DNA of 52,064 bases from Pirellulaceae bacterium. GTDB lineage: Bacteria > Planctomycetota > Planctomycetia > Pirellulales > Pirellulaceae. The position numbers and the translations under genes are program-made. Location: the NCBI GenBank assembly GCA_016784735.1, contig JADHUC010000028.1, positions 1 through 52,064 on the forward strand, in the 5' to 3' direction. This document shows, one piece after another, positions 26,440 through 35,592 of this stretch (position 1 is its first letter; every line of letters begins with the position of its first letter). A model generated the notes under the pieces. That model was not told the origin of the DNA, did not search any database, and saw nothing but the letters and a program-made list of their open reading frames with translations.

Positions 26440-29307
26440 TCACATTGGATTGCCCACGCGCATAATATTGATCTCTGCGCGTTGCGGCGTCTCGGGGGCG
26501 GCTTCCGAGGAAAAAGTGACTCGATTCTCGCCCCCCTCAAGAACTGGTGGTTTGCCCTGAGGCTTGATCCGACCGATCTCGACGCCCTCGCGATCGAACA
26601 CTCGCGCTTCTCCTTCTCCGTCGAATTCCAGATACTGCTCAGTTTCGAGCCGACACGGAAATACGATCTTCTCATCGCCAACGGCGATGCACGGGTTTTG
26701 GACGGGCAGCCAGCGCTCGCGCAACGCCTTGATGGGGCCGACCAGGCAGCACACGTCCGTTTGAGAGGGGATCGAGTTGTATCTCAGGAAGACGGTCGTG
26801 ATCCGGTCGTACTGGAAATGGCGCACCGTATGCTTCCTGCTGTAGCCTGCGTCGAACTCGAACACTCGATCCGATTCGGGGCGAGTCAATTCGCAGTATT
26901 TCCAGCCAGTGAAGTCGACGTCGATGTAATGGTCGCGATACCCGCCATTGGCCGCGCGCAGTTGGACGTTCAGCACCTCGCCTTTGCCGTCACCGTGTAC
27001 CCAAACGCCCAAGCCGCGCGACCATCGGCTCGTTGTGGTCGTCTGCTCGGGCACGCCCTCGATGAGCGCCGGCGGGGCGATCCGCTCGCCCAGACGCACC
27101 AGATCGGCACGCTGTTCGGCCCAGCCGTCTGCATTTGGCAATTCGCTTTCTGCCGAGAAGACGACACACGCTTCGCCGACGGGCGTCTTCTGGTCGCTAG
27201 GCTCCAGGCTGGTTTGGCACTGAGCGGCGGTTCGAGCCTTGACGTACCGCGAAGCGTCCCGCTGGTCGATCAGCACTGGGTTGTCGACATGGTCATAGGG
27301 CGACAAGATGGGAATCGCGTAGAGTCGAAACCGAAGCGGTTGGGGGCCCAGGTCGTTGGCGACCGTCCACGAGCGGCTTTTCTCGTCCAACACCATGTGT
27401 GCCGGTCCGTACTGAACCGGCGCCAAACGCCAGCCTTCGCGCTCTGTACCGACGAGCTTGAATTCGGCCCCCTGTTGTTGAATGGCTTTCTTGATTTCTC
27501 CGGAAAAATGGTCGGCCAGTCGCAGTTGCTCGTACCGAGCGATCAGTGTCTTGATGTCGGGCCATCTACCACAATCGTGGATCTTCTTGAACGTCGTCTC
27601 CAGGCTCCAACATGTGTCGAAACCCAACGCTTTCTGGCAGACATATTCGATTTCGTCCGGCGTGGTCGAGCGGCGATGAGGCGCCCAGGTGTGAAAGCCC
27701 CACCAACCCAGATCGGCAGGCACGAAACTGGCTTTGACGCCGACAGCGGCCCGCAGCTTGTCGTGATCGAGAAACCGTTTGACGCCGATTTCCACGAAAT
27801 CATTGCACGTCTTGAAGCCTTCCATGTGCCAATACAGCGGACCGCTGCAACTGCCTCCCACGCGGACCTCGCGACGCCACAATTGCTCGCTTTGCAGCGG
27901 GATCTGGGACACGTAACGCCACGACCACTCGCGGCCGAACGCGGTGTTCGCATTTGCCCCGTCGAAGTAGATCATGTCTAGTTCGCACTCGTTAATCACC
28001 TCCGCGTAACGTCGCGCGATCTGCAGCGCCAAATCCGTATCGCAGTCGGCCAAGTAGTGGCTGTATCGTTGGGTCAAATGCCAAACCGTGCTCCCCTTGG
28101 TGTGGACGGTTCGCTTAGTGCCGTGGGCTCCGCGTATGCACTTGTCCAGCCCGTAAGGCGGCTGGGTCGATAGTCCTCGATAGCTGATGATCTCGTCGTC
28201 AATTTGCACGTCGAATCCCTGCCGCTCCGCCCCGTACGCAACATCCCCTGGGAAAGCGGCAGGCGACCGGACGGTAGGCACGAACTTGGTCCGATCGTCG
28301 ATGTCGGCGGCCAGCGTCACCTTGTCATCTTTGGCCAAGCGCGGATCGGGAACGGGCGTGGTAAGCGGGTCTCGTTTGTTGACAAATCCCGTCAGGCAGT
28401 GAATCCCGACCTTCAAGCCCGCGGCGTGGGCCTTTCTGGCCACGGCCCTCAGACCCTCAGGCCCGTGCGGGTAGGTTTTCGAGTTGATTTCGTAGGACCC
28501 CAACGACGTAGCCCAGGTATTGGCGTAGATCAGGATGTAGCCGAACCGAAGTTCCTTGGCGATTCGGATGACCTCGTCGACGTTCTGCTCGGTCATGTCG
28601 ATGAACAAGTAGCTCTTTCGCGAGTCGGGTGACACGCGGGCCCAAACTCCGTCGAGCGTGACGTGCGGCACCTCCGGCTCGGCAATCTCGATCGCCTCGA
28701 CAACGTCGAGTAGTTTTTCGTTCGGAGCGGCAAACAGAGCGACGCGAGCGCCCTTGAATCCGAATCGCCGGTAGCAGCGTCCCATCAACGAGACCGGGCG
28801 ACCGGCGAGCTTCAATTGCGATTGCGTCTGCATGTTCAATGCCTGGCAACCCACGGCAAACTGGCGCGAACTGACACAGCCCGCGCGCACCGCTACCTTG
28901 CGTGCCGGTATGGAAACACAGACATTGGCAAAGACGACCTCTTCCACATCCTTCTCGTCAGACAGTTCCTCCAACTCGAAAACCAGCCATTCCGGTTGCC
29001 GCTCCACGCGAATAACCGCGGTGACATCCGTGCCCGTGAAAGAGACATGAAGCCGGTCGCCCTGGAGATCGACGGCCGATGCTTCGTGTCGTTTTCCTCC
29101 GCGCACGAGAACCGCGAAAGGCACGGGTTTGTCGACCACGTGGTTCGTTTCATCACGAAGGTCGACCAGAGCAACACTTGAGCCTCGCTCAGAAATCTCA
29201 AGGCGAAACAGGTTGGTTTCCAGCGATATCGAGTCCGCCAGCACCGGACGTGCCGCGACGGCCTGCGATATTAAGATCACTTGCATAACGAGAATCAAAG
29301 CTCTCAT
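26440..29307 (-). CDS. Very large exported TIM-barrel protein, glycoside hydrolase-like
   Basis: Read from MRALILVMQVILISQAVAAR (955 residues) with GGAG 7 nt upstream; the signal peptide ends near PVLA-DS. The first 220 residues are a beta-sandwich (LFRLEISERGSSVALVDLRD). A barrel follows: FGYILIYANTWATSLGSYEI, LKVGIHCLTGFVNKRDP, and DMIYFDGANANTAFGREW, whose Asp sits where clan GH-D enzymes have the nucleophile. The last third is beta-rich with a likely CBM (VQLRAANGGYRDHYIDVDF). I cannot name a GH family. It is the first gene of the minus-strand cluster, divergent from the GH84-like gene. Confidence 0.65.
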   Translation of the reverse strand: MRALILVMQVILISQAVAARPVLADSISLETNLFRLEISERGSSVALVDLRDETNHVVDKPVPFAVLVRGGKRHEASAVDLQGDRLHVSFTGTDVTAVIRVERQPEWLVFELEELSDEKDVEEVVFANVCVSIPARKVAVRAGCVSSRQFAVGCQALNMQTQSQLKLAGRPVSLMGRCYRRFGFKGARVALFAAPNEKLLDVVEAIEIAEPEVPHVTLDGVWARVSPDSRKSYLFIDMTEQNVDEVIRIAKELRFGYILIYANTWATSLGSYEINSKTYPHGPEGLRAVARKAHAAGLKVGIHCLTGFVNKRDPLTTPVPDPRLAKDDKVTLAADIDDRTKFVPTVRSPAAFPGDVAYGAERQGFDVQIDDEIISYRGLSTQPPYGLDKCIRGAHGTKRTVHTKGSTVWHLTQRYSHYLADCDTDLALQIARRYAEVINECELDMIYFDGANANTAFGREWSWRYVSQIPLQSEQLWRREVRVGGSCSGPLYWHMEGFKTCNDFVEIGVKRFLDHDKLRAAVGVKASFVPADLGWWGFHTWAPHRRSTTPDEIEYVCQKALGFDTCWSLETTFKKIHDCGRWPDIKTLIARYEQLRLADHFSGEIKKAIQQQGAEFKLVGTEREGWRLAPVQYGPAHMVLDEKSRSWTVANDLGPQPLRFRLYAIPILSPYDHVDNPVLIDQRDASRYVKARTAAQCQTSLEPSDQKTPVGEACVVFSAESELPNADGWAEQRADLVRLGERIAPPALIEGVPEQTTTTSRWSRGLGVWVHGDGKGEVLNVQLRAANGGYRDHYIDVDFTGWKYCELTRPESDRVFEFDAGYSRKHTVRHFQYDRITTVFLRYNSIPSQTDVCCLVGPIKALRERWLPVQNPCIAVGDEKIVFPCRLETEQYLEFDGEGEARVFDREGVEIGRIKPQGKPPVLEGGENRVTFSSEAAPETPQRAEINIMRVGNPM

Positions 29308-29409
29308 CTTCTTGCTCCGTGAAGAGTAAGGCTGCCGGCAAACGTGTCTTCGTCCCATTGATATCCCTTTCATACTGGCTGGAGGCAAGTCATAGTTGAC
29401 GAACACATT

Positions 29410-29438
29410 ATTTGACAAATTGGCATCGTTTGGCAAAC
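29410..29438. promoter_or_regulatory. Tandem near-palindromic 11-mers and promoter-like boxes in a divergent intergenic region
   Basis: ATTTGACAAAT (29410-29420) and GTTTGGCAAAC (29428-29438) share the pattern NTTTGRCAAAN, 18 bp apart. A rightward promoter-like pair, TTGGCA (29420-29425) and TATGAT (29444-29449) with 18 bp between, overlaps them. A regulator binding here could control both diverging transcripts. This is inference from pattern only. Confidence 0.35.
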
Positions 29439-29529
29439 GCTGATATGATTTCCGTTCAGCCTGCGATGCACGTAACGGTCGCTTGAAGTCCGGTGTACGG
29501 GACGTTTGGATTTACGGAGCCAGTTTATC

Positions 29530-31518
29530 ATGACAATGCACGAGCTTGCCATTTGCCTTGCGATTCTGAGTGCGTCGCCCCCCAGCGATTCGTCGGTCAT
29601 CCCCACGCCCCAACTCGAGCGCAACACGGGCGAGATGGTATGCCTATCGTCGGAGCGTCCCAACGTGCTTCTTCAGAAGGCCGGGGATCCTCCCACGGAG
29701 GCTGAGGCTGTTCGGTTGGGGATCAACCTGATCCGTGCTCGACTACGGAATCTCGGCAGCGACCTTCAGGATACGGACGAGCAGCGATGTGGGGGTACGC
29801 TGATCATCGAATACCTGTCGAACGATCGAATGTTGCAGTTGCTGCGCGAGAGTGGCACGGCCGCTCCGACCGATCCTCGCCGCCTTCGTCAGGCTTATGT
29901 GCTGCGTGTGGAAGAAACGACCACGGGCTTCGTCTTGCAGGTCTCTGCATGCAGCGGACTGGGGGCTTACTATGGCTTGCTCTCTGCGTGCCAGCTTCTC
30001 GACTCGGATGAAAACGGACGTATTCGCCTTCCCGTCACAACACTGTTTGACTGGCCGGAGTGCCCTCTCCGATTGGCCAAGACGAGTGCTTCGGAAAATC
30101 GGCTGGAGACGATCGAGGCATTCTCTGTGTGGTTGCCAGCCTTCAAGCTCGACATGCTGGGCCTGCAATACCACGGCGACAATTCGAAAACGCCCGAACC
30201 GCCATTCTTCGATAATGTCGAGAGCCTGTGCCCGAGACTGCGAAAGGAAGGCCTGCTGGAGACGGTCGTTTACTTCTGCCCGTTTCGAGGAGGCGACAAG
30301 TCCTACGATTTCCGGCAGGACGAGGATCGGGCGAAATACGCGGAGTTGCTTCGATGGATCCTCGCCCAAGGTGCGCATGGTATTGAGATCGACTACAACG
30401 ACTGGCCGGACAATACGAGCGGCGTGCCTGTGGAGGACGTGATCAACCTTGCGTGCGAGACCGCCAGCGACCCGGATGTTCACGTGCTGTTTTGTCCGTC
30501 GCTCACGATGTACCGGGGGATGGCCAAGCCGGAGCTTTCCCAGACGCTTTCGCGGATCCCGGAACGTGTCCGGCCGTTATGGACCGGGAGACAAACGCTG
30601 ATTGACGAGTTGCCAGCGGAAGACGTGGAGCAATGGACGAAACAGGCAGGGCGGCGGCCTTTTCTGTGGGTCAACCGAGTCTTCCTTCATGGCCAGTTTT
30701 GTCGTTTCCTGCCGGACGCCCCGGACGTTGGAGTCTTCCGAGGCGAGGCCCTACCGCGGGAGTTGAACCGGCTGTTCGCGGGCGTACATTTCAACGCGGG
30801 GTTAGGTAGGGGGTACAACCGACTTCCACGCAGGTTCACTCCCCAGGCGCTCGCTTACCTGGCGACAGCCGCCGACTTCCTGTGGAATCCAAAGAAATGG
30901 CAGCCGGAGCGTTCTGCCGCGAACGCTGCTCGACTCGTGGAGATCATGACAAGTCTGCTTGGCCCTGAAAGTATGGTCGGCCTGGCCGGCAAGACGATAA
31001 CAAGTGACCATCCGGACTGGCGGCCGGTTGCGGGGCGATGGGAAGAGTTGGACGGGTGCATTGTGGGCCAGAGTGACGGCCGGTTCGCCGTTCTGTTGGC
31101 CAGAACGCCGCCTGATCCCAGCGCCCGAATTCAAACCTGCGAGGCCACGGTCCAGACTCTGAACATGGTGGGCAACCGTAACGGCTATTTGGTCTTCGGC
31201 CGTCGGACCGAGAGCGAAGAATACCTGTTCGCGGGAATCGGCTTTGCCTCGCGGCAATGGATGATCATGCAGGCGAAGGCAGGCGCCCAGACACAACGTG
31301 TCCTGTGCCAAGCCGATGGGGACATCGCCACCGGCAAACCGCATTCCGTCCAAGTCAAACTCGACTGTCAAACGGGCGACGTAGAACTGCGAGAATTCGT
31401 CGAAGGAAACTGGATCGAGCGACTCAGGTGCCGGTTGCCGGATCCCGAATCGTTGGTCCCCGTCGCGGGTCTTGGTATCAAATGGGGAGCGACCGAGTTT
31501 GCGGACGTGAAGCCATGA
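29530..31518 (+). CDS. GH84/GH20-type glycoside hydrolase-like protein
   Basis: Read from ATG 29530 (662 residues); an upstream in-frame TTG is possible. The N-terminus ELAICLAILSASPP is only a weak signal. Residues about 60-175 resemble the alpha/beta domain preceding the GH84/GH20 barrel (AYVLRVEETTTGFVLQVSAC, GLGAYYGLLSACQLL, DWPECPLRLAKTS). The barrel includes LDMLGLQYHG and GIEIDYNDWPDN, where the acidic pair could match the Asp-Asp dyad of GH84, one residue further apart than usual. A beta domain (about 540-662) ends the protein. An N-acetylglucosaminidase-like activity is plausible, not shown. It leads the plus-strand group with creatininase and FAD genes. Confidence 0.6.
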   Translation: MTMHELAICLAILSASPPSDSSVIPTPQLERNTGEMVCLSSERPNVLLQKAGDPPTEAEAVRLGINLIRARLRNLGSDLQDTDEQRCGGTLIIEYLSNDRMLQLLRESGTAAPTDPRRLRQAYVLRVEETTTGFVLQVSACSGLGAYYGLLSACQLLDSDENGRIRLPVTTLFDWPECPLRLAKTSASENRLETIEAFSVWLPAFKLDMLGLQYHGDNSKTPEPPFFDNVESLCPRLRKEGLLETVVYFCPFRGGDKSYDFRQDEDRAKYAELLRWILAQGAHGIEIDYNDWPDNTSGVPVEDVINLACETASDPDVHVLFCPSLTMYRGMAKPELSQTLSRIPERVRPLWTGRQTLIDELPAEDVEQWTKQAGRRPFLWVNRVFLHGQFCRFLPDAPDVGVFRGEALPRELNRLFAGVHFNAGLGRGYNRLPRRFTPQALAYLATAADFLWNPKKWQPERSAANAARLVEIMTSLLGPESMVGLAGKTITSDHPDWRPVAGRWEELDGCIVGQSDGRFAVLLARTPPDPSARIQTCEATVQTLNMVGNRNGYLVFGRRTESEEYLFAGIGFASRQWMIMQAKAGAQTQRVLCQADGDIATGKPHSVQVKLDCQTGDVELREFVEGNWIERLRCRLPDPESLVPVAGLGIKWGATEFADVKP

Positions 31519-31551
31519 CACACTCTCATTTCGAACGCGGAGGGATGCAGT

Positions 31552-32424
31552 ATGACGAGCCAATTTGAACGACTTCGGCGGATGATCTGGGAAGGACTTG
31601 GCAATCTCACTCGATACTGTGGAGGCAAGCATCGCCAAAGACAACGCGGTGCGGCAAACGGCAGTCGCCGGTCTTTCTTGCGAACGGCTCCGGGGCTGCT
31701 GGGGCTTGGGTGTGCGGTTGCGCCGACGTTTGTCGGGGCACAAGAGACGCCTCCCGAGGAAAAACGCACTTCGTCGCAGCGATGGGAGGAGCTTTCTGCG
31801 TCGGATCTGGTCAAGGCCCTAGAGCAGACGTCGCTTGTGTATGTGCCAATTGGGACGCTCGAATTTCACGGTGCGCACTTGCCGCTGGGTACGGATGCGA
31901 TTCATTCGTATGAACTCTGCCTCGCGGCGGCGAAACGGACGGGCGGGGTCGTGCTGCCGGCCACTCACTGGAGTCCTCATGGTCATGAGGGCTGGGCGGG
32001 CAGTTTGCTGGTGCGCGAGGAAACGTTCCGAGCGCTGCTGACCGATGTATTCACGTTGCTCTGCGAACAAGGCGTCAAGTTCATCGTGGCTTGCACGGGG
32101 CACTATCCGGCAAAGCAGGAACCGGCGATCAGGAAGATTGCGGACGAAGTGGTCCAACGGTTTCCGGAGACTCGTTTCCTGGTCCTCGGACCGTGGTGCC
32201 ATCCCACGGATCCATCGGCCGATCACGGAGGCAAGAAGGAGACCGCGCTGATGCTGTCCTTGCGGCCAGCGTTGGTGCACATGGAACGGCTATCCGGCCC
32301 GGAGGCAATGCGAGGCATCTCGGCCTCGGCGGTCGACGGCACGGCCCAATTCGGCAAGGACTATTTTTCGGCCGAGGTGGACAACTTCGTCAACAAAGTC
32401 AACGAGGCTCGACAGCCCACATAG
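31552..32424 (+). CDS. Tat-exported creatininase-family amidohydrolase
   Basis: A 290-residue protein with a GGAGGG ribosome site. A long basic leader precedes the Tat motif SRRSFLRTAPGLLG (38-51). The creatininase metal signature is intact: EFHGAHLPLGTD (104-115; Glu104, His106, Asp115), a His in TGHYP (184) in place of the usual NGHGGN, and Glu230 in KKETALM. Members hydrolyse amide or lactam bonds, including creatinine and mycofactocin or riboflavin intermediates; the substrate here is unknown. Export is unusual for the family. It lies 33 bp behind the GH84-like gene. Confidence 0.8.
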   Translation: MTSQFERLRRMIWEGLGNLTRYCGGKHRQRQRGAANGSRRSFLRTAPGLLGLGCAVAPTFVGAQETPPEEKRTSSQRWEELSASDLVKALEQTSLVYVPIGTLEFHGAHLPLGTDAIHSYELCLAAAKRTGGVVLPATHWSPHGHEGWAGSLLVREETFRALLTDVFTLLCEQGVKFIVACTGHYPAKQEPAIRKIADEVVQRFPETRFLVLGPWCHPTDPSADHGGKKETALMLSLRPALVHMERLSGPEAMRGISASAVDGTAQFGKDYFSAEVDNFVNKVNEARQPT

Positions 32425-32454
32425 TGTGTCTACTTGCGTGAGGTCAAGGTCACG

Positions 32455-33987
32455 ATGAAAGACGAGTACGACGTGATTGTGGTCGGGGGCGGCGGCAGCG
32501 GGTTGGCCGCGGCGATGGCGGCTGCCGAAAACGGCGCAGAGGTGCTGCTGCTGGAAAAGCAGCCACATCTGGGCGGGGCGACGGGGATCGCCGTCGGATC
32601 GTTCACCGCCAGCGGCACCGTGTTGCAGCAGAAGGCCAGCATTGACGACAATCCTGATGACCACGAAGAAGATGCAGCCAAATTCGGCCCGCGCGATTAT
32701 CAAGACCGAAACAATGCCGGACTTCGCCGTTTCTTCCTTGGCCACGCCGCCGACACACTTCACTGGTTGATGGACATGGGATTGGTGTTCCACGGTCCCA
32801 ATCCGGAACCGCCAAACCGCGTGCCGCGGATGCACAATGTCGTCCCCAACGCCAAAGCATACATCGCGGTGCTACAGACCCGGCTGATGCGCGCCGGCGG
32901 CACGATCGTCGTCGATGCGCCGGCAAAAGAGTTGATCGTCGAGGGCGGCCGCGTCGTCGGCGTGGTTGCCCGGATCGACGGCCAAACGAAACGGATTCGC
33001 GCTCGTCACGGCGTGGTACTGGCAGCCGGCGACTATGCGAACGCCCCGGATATGATCGGCCGGTTTCGTGGACAGGAATTCACGGCCATCGAAGGTATCC
33101 ATCCCTACACGACTGGCGACGGGCATCGACTCGCCGAACAAGCCGGCGCCCGAATGGTCAACATGGATATCACGTACGGGCCGGAGTTGCGTTTCATTCC
33201 TCCGCCGGGCAAAGGCTTCGAGCAGCTTCTTCCGTCCAAGGGGCTGGGCATGAAACTGATGGGCATGATGATGCCGCTGGTGCCCAAGGCGGTGATTCAC
33301 CGGAGGATCAAGCGACTCCTGGTTACGTGGCAACATCCCGAAGATTCACTTCTGGACAACGGCGCCATACTGGTGAACCGAGAAGGCCGGCGGTTCACCG
33401 ACGAGAGGGCATCGCCGGAACGCGAGATAGCCGTGGCGGCCCAGCCGGAAAAGATCGCCTACATCGTATTGGACGAGCGGCTGATCGACGTCTACAGCGA
33501 GTGGCCCAACTTTATCTCCACCGCACCGGAGATCGCCTACGCCTACGTGGCCGATTACCTGAAACTGCGACCCGACGTGGCTGCCGAAGCCGGCTCGTTG
33601 GCCGAGTTGGCAAGGACGCGCGCGCTTCCAGCCGATGGACTCCGTCAGACGATCGAGCAGTTCAACCAATACGCCGGCAGCGACGGCCCCGACCCCTTCG
33701 GGCGTACCGGCGACTCGCATCCGCTCGCGGGTGGTCGCTGGGTGCTGTTGGGCCCGGTCAAGGCGTACTTCACCACGACCGAAGGCGGAGCCGCAGTCGA
33801 CGAGCAGATGCAGGTGCTCGATCCAGACGGGCAGCCGATTGCCGGGCTGTACGCCGTGGGGCAAAACGGGCTGGGCGGCCAAGTGTTGTGGGGACACGGC
33901 CTTCACATCGCCTGGGCCATCACCAGCGGACGGCTGGTCGGCGAGTTGCTTGGCAAGAGGGCAGAGCGTTCTCAATGCCGCCTGTGA
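32455..33987 (+). CDS. FAD-dependent oxidoreductase (fumarate reductase/FAD_binding_2 family)
   Basis: Read from the ATG of MKDEYDVIVVGGGGSGLAAA (510 residues); a TTG 21 bp upstream is an alternative. The GxGxxG dinucleotide motif is at 11-16, followed by LLLEKQPHLGGAT. The C-terminal FAD-contact region is GLYAVGQNGLGGQVLWGHGL. This family (fumarate reductase flavoproteins, tricarballylate and 3-ketosteroid dehydrogenases) oxidises or reduces C-C bonds next to carbonyls. There is no export signal, so it should be cytoplasmic. Its gene follows the creatininase gene by 30 bp, implying a shared transcript. Confidence 0.8.
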   Translation: MKDEYDVIVVGGGGSGLAAAMAAAENGAEVLLLEKQPHLGGATGIAVGSFTASGTVLQQKASIDDNPDDHEEDAAKFGPRDYQDRNNAGLRRFFLGHAADTLHWLMDMGLVFHGPNPEPPNRVPRMHNVVPNAKAYIAVLQTRLMRAGGTIVVDAPAKELIVEGGRVVGVVARIDGQTKRIRARHGVVLAAGDYANAPDMIGRFRGQEFTAIEGIHPYTTGDGHRLAEQAGARMVNMDITYGPELRFIPPPGKGFEQLLPSKGLGMKLMGMMMPLVPKAVIHRRIKRLLVTWQHPEDSLLDNGAILVNREGRRFTDERASPEREIAVAAQPEKIAYIVLDERLIDVYSEWPNFISTAPEIAYAYVADYLKLRPDVAAEAGSLAELARTRALPADGLRQTIEQFNQYAGSDGPDPFGRTGDSHPLAGGRWVLLGPVKAYFTTTEGGAAVDEQMQVLDPDGQPIAGLYAVGQNGLGGQVLWGHGLHIAWAITSGRLVGELLGKRAERSQCRL

Positions 33988-33997
33988 TCGTAACGGC

Positions 33998-34084
33998 GTA
34001 GGGTGGGCCAAGTCTTCGCGGGCCCACCGCTCGGTACTCGGTACTCAGGTCCCGGTGGGCCCGCGAAGACTTGGCCCACCCTAC
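33998..34084. repeat. Long hairpin element, copy A (31-bp perfect arms)
   Basis: Positions 33998-34028 are exactly inverted at 34054-34084. The arm contains GGCCAAGTCTTCGCGGGCCC, and the 25-bp loop holds GTACTCGGTACT. It sits between two convergent gene ends and may also act as a bidirectional terminator. The same family recurs at 35593-35681. Confidence 0.85.
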
Positions 34085-34113
34085 AAGAATGTGCGGACTG
34101 CGCCGCGAACCGG

Positions 34114-34731
34114 CTACCCGAACGTCGCCAGGATCTCGTCCTTCTTCTTTCCAGCCTTGGCCATCGCAAATGCGTGGGTGACTTCGGGATTCAGGAAGCA
34201 AATCAATCCGTAAACGCCCAATGCAATGGCTGTGGGGGCACAGTAGCAAGTCATCAGTGTGGTGACCATCCCGGCGATCAAGGCCACGAAGCCTAGCACG
34301 CGCCCACGAAATTTGTAGTTGCGTATCCCGGCAAAGATGTGCAGGACTGCCCCGATCAGCACCACAACACCCATGCCGCCGTATATCGCAAGGAGAACCC
34401 ATGTCATCGCCTCTGGCGGCGGGCCCCCGGGCGGCCCTGCTTGTTGCGCCATCTCGCCCTGCATCATCATCGGAAAGAAGGCCCCCATACCGATAAGCCC
34501 CAATCCCATGAGCACTTCGAGGGCGCCTTGGACGATCATCAGAATGGCCAGAACGGGTACGTGCTTGACCATGCCTCGACTGGCCGGCGGGGGGTAGTAC
34601 GGCATCGGCCCCACAGGCGCCCCGGCGCTCCCGAGGTCCGGCGACGCGTACGGATTGTCGCCAAACGGATTATCTTCGCCCAAAGGAGTTTCTTGACCAA
34701 ACGGATCTTTTTGTGAATCGTCCGTCGACAT
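34114..34731 (-). CDS. Small multi-spanning membrane protein with NPYASP-type N-terminus
   Basis: A 205-residue protein. The hydrophilic, Pro/Gly-rich leader (DNPFGDNPYASPDLGSAGAP, PMPYYPPPAS) is followed by about four membrane helices (VLAILMIVQGALEVLMGLGL, WVLLAIYGGMGVVVLIGAVL, VLGFVALIAGMVTTLMTCYC, IALGVYGLICFLNPEV). Such NPYxSP-fronted small membrane proteins are common in planctomycetes and have no known role. It is divergent from the methyltransferase gene and does not fit the glycan theme. Confidence 0.75.
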   Translation of the reverse strand: MSTDDSQKDPFGQETPLGEDNPFGDNPYASPDLGSAGAPVGPMPYYPPPASRGMVKHVPVLAILMIVQGALEVLMGLGLIGMGAFFPMMMQGEMAQQAGPPGGPPPEAMTWVLLAIYGGMGVVVLIGAVLHIFAGIRNYKFRGRVLGFVALIAGMVTTLMTCYCAPTAIALGVYGLICFLNPEVTHAFAMAKAGKKKDEILATFG

Positions 34732-34943
34732 GACAGTTGAAAACCCTGTGTTCGCGCCGCGTTAATCAACGCATAGGTCGTTGTTGATGCCCCCGCCGCA
34801 CCGTATCGCATACGATAGCACGCGGCGTGTCAAGTAGCCACACGGACCAGAAGGCACTGACGGCGTGGCTTCGTTTGACAATCCGGTGAACATCCTTCAG
34901 AATCTTCGAATGGGATATTGAACGCCTCGATGGAGCAGAGTAG

Positions 34944-35552
34944 ATGTTGAAAACACGGCGAGCCCGTCCTCAGCTAAGAGACCGGATCGCTTTCTTCAAG
35001 GAATTTCTGAAGAACCCGCAGCAGGTGGCATCTGTCGTGCCCAGTTCGCGCTTTCTGGAGCGGCGCGTTGTGGAAGTGGCCGGCGTTCAGGCAGCCGGCA
35101 CGGTTGTCGAACTCGGCGCCGGCACCGGAGGCACGACGCGCGCCATACTCGGAGCTATGCCACGGGACGCCAAACTGCTCAGCATCGAAATCAATTCCAA
35201 GTTCCGGGCCTCTCTCGAACGCATTGGGGATTCGCGTCTGGTGGCCCACACCGGCAGCGCCCACGAATTGGAGGAAGCGCTTTCCCTGCACAACCTGCCG
35301 GCACCGGAAGTTGTGATTTCGGGGATACCCTTCTCGAAGATAGGCCGAACGTCGGCGTCGCGGATCCTCGAAACGATCTCGTCCGTTCTGGTCCCGGGTG
35401 GGCGGTTCGTGGCGTACCAGTTGCACAAACGCGTCGAGTCGCTATGTCGACCGTTTCTGGGGCCGGCGCGTGTGGCAGTAGAGCTTCGGAATATTCCCCC
35501 GCTTCGCATCTATCGCTGGGAAAAGCAAGCCAAGATGCCTGACGGGATTTAA
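34944..35552 (+). CDS. SAM-dependent methyltransferase (rRNA dimethylase/PmtA-like)
   Basis: A 202-residue protein. The N-terminal FFKEFLKNPQQVASVVPSSR precedes the SAM-binding loop VVELGAGTGGTTRAIL (about 52-67) and the acidic residue in LLSIEINSKF. A later motif, VVISGIPFSKIG, occupies the NPPY-like position. Small enzymes of this layout include phospholipid N-methyltransferases (PmtA) and KsgA relatives; a phospholipid or small-molecule acceptor seems likelier than rRNA. It is enclosed, with its divergent neighbour, between two copies of the same hairpin element. Confidence 0.75.
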   Translation: MLKTRRARPQLRDRIAFFKEFLKNPQQVASVVPSSRFLERRVVEVAGVQAAGTVVELGAGTGGTTRAILGAMPRDAKLLSIEINSKFRASLERIGDSRLVAHTGSAHELEEALSLHNLPAPEVVISGIPFSKIGRTSASRILETISSVLVPGGRFVAYQLHKRVESLCRPFLGPARVAVELRNIPPLRIYRWEKQAKMPDGI

Positions 35553-35592
35553 CGTCCCAGGGTCGCAAGATGCGAGCCGTGCGCGCATTTTC

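Noticed and set aside
34009..34084. Hairpin at 33998-34084 as a CRISPR or riboswitch
   Set aside because: There is one inverted pair with no spaced direct repeats, and it lies between convergent gene ends rather than in a leader.
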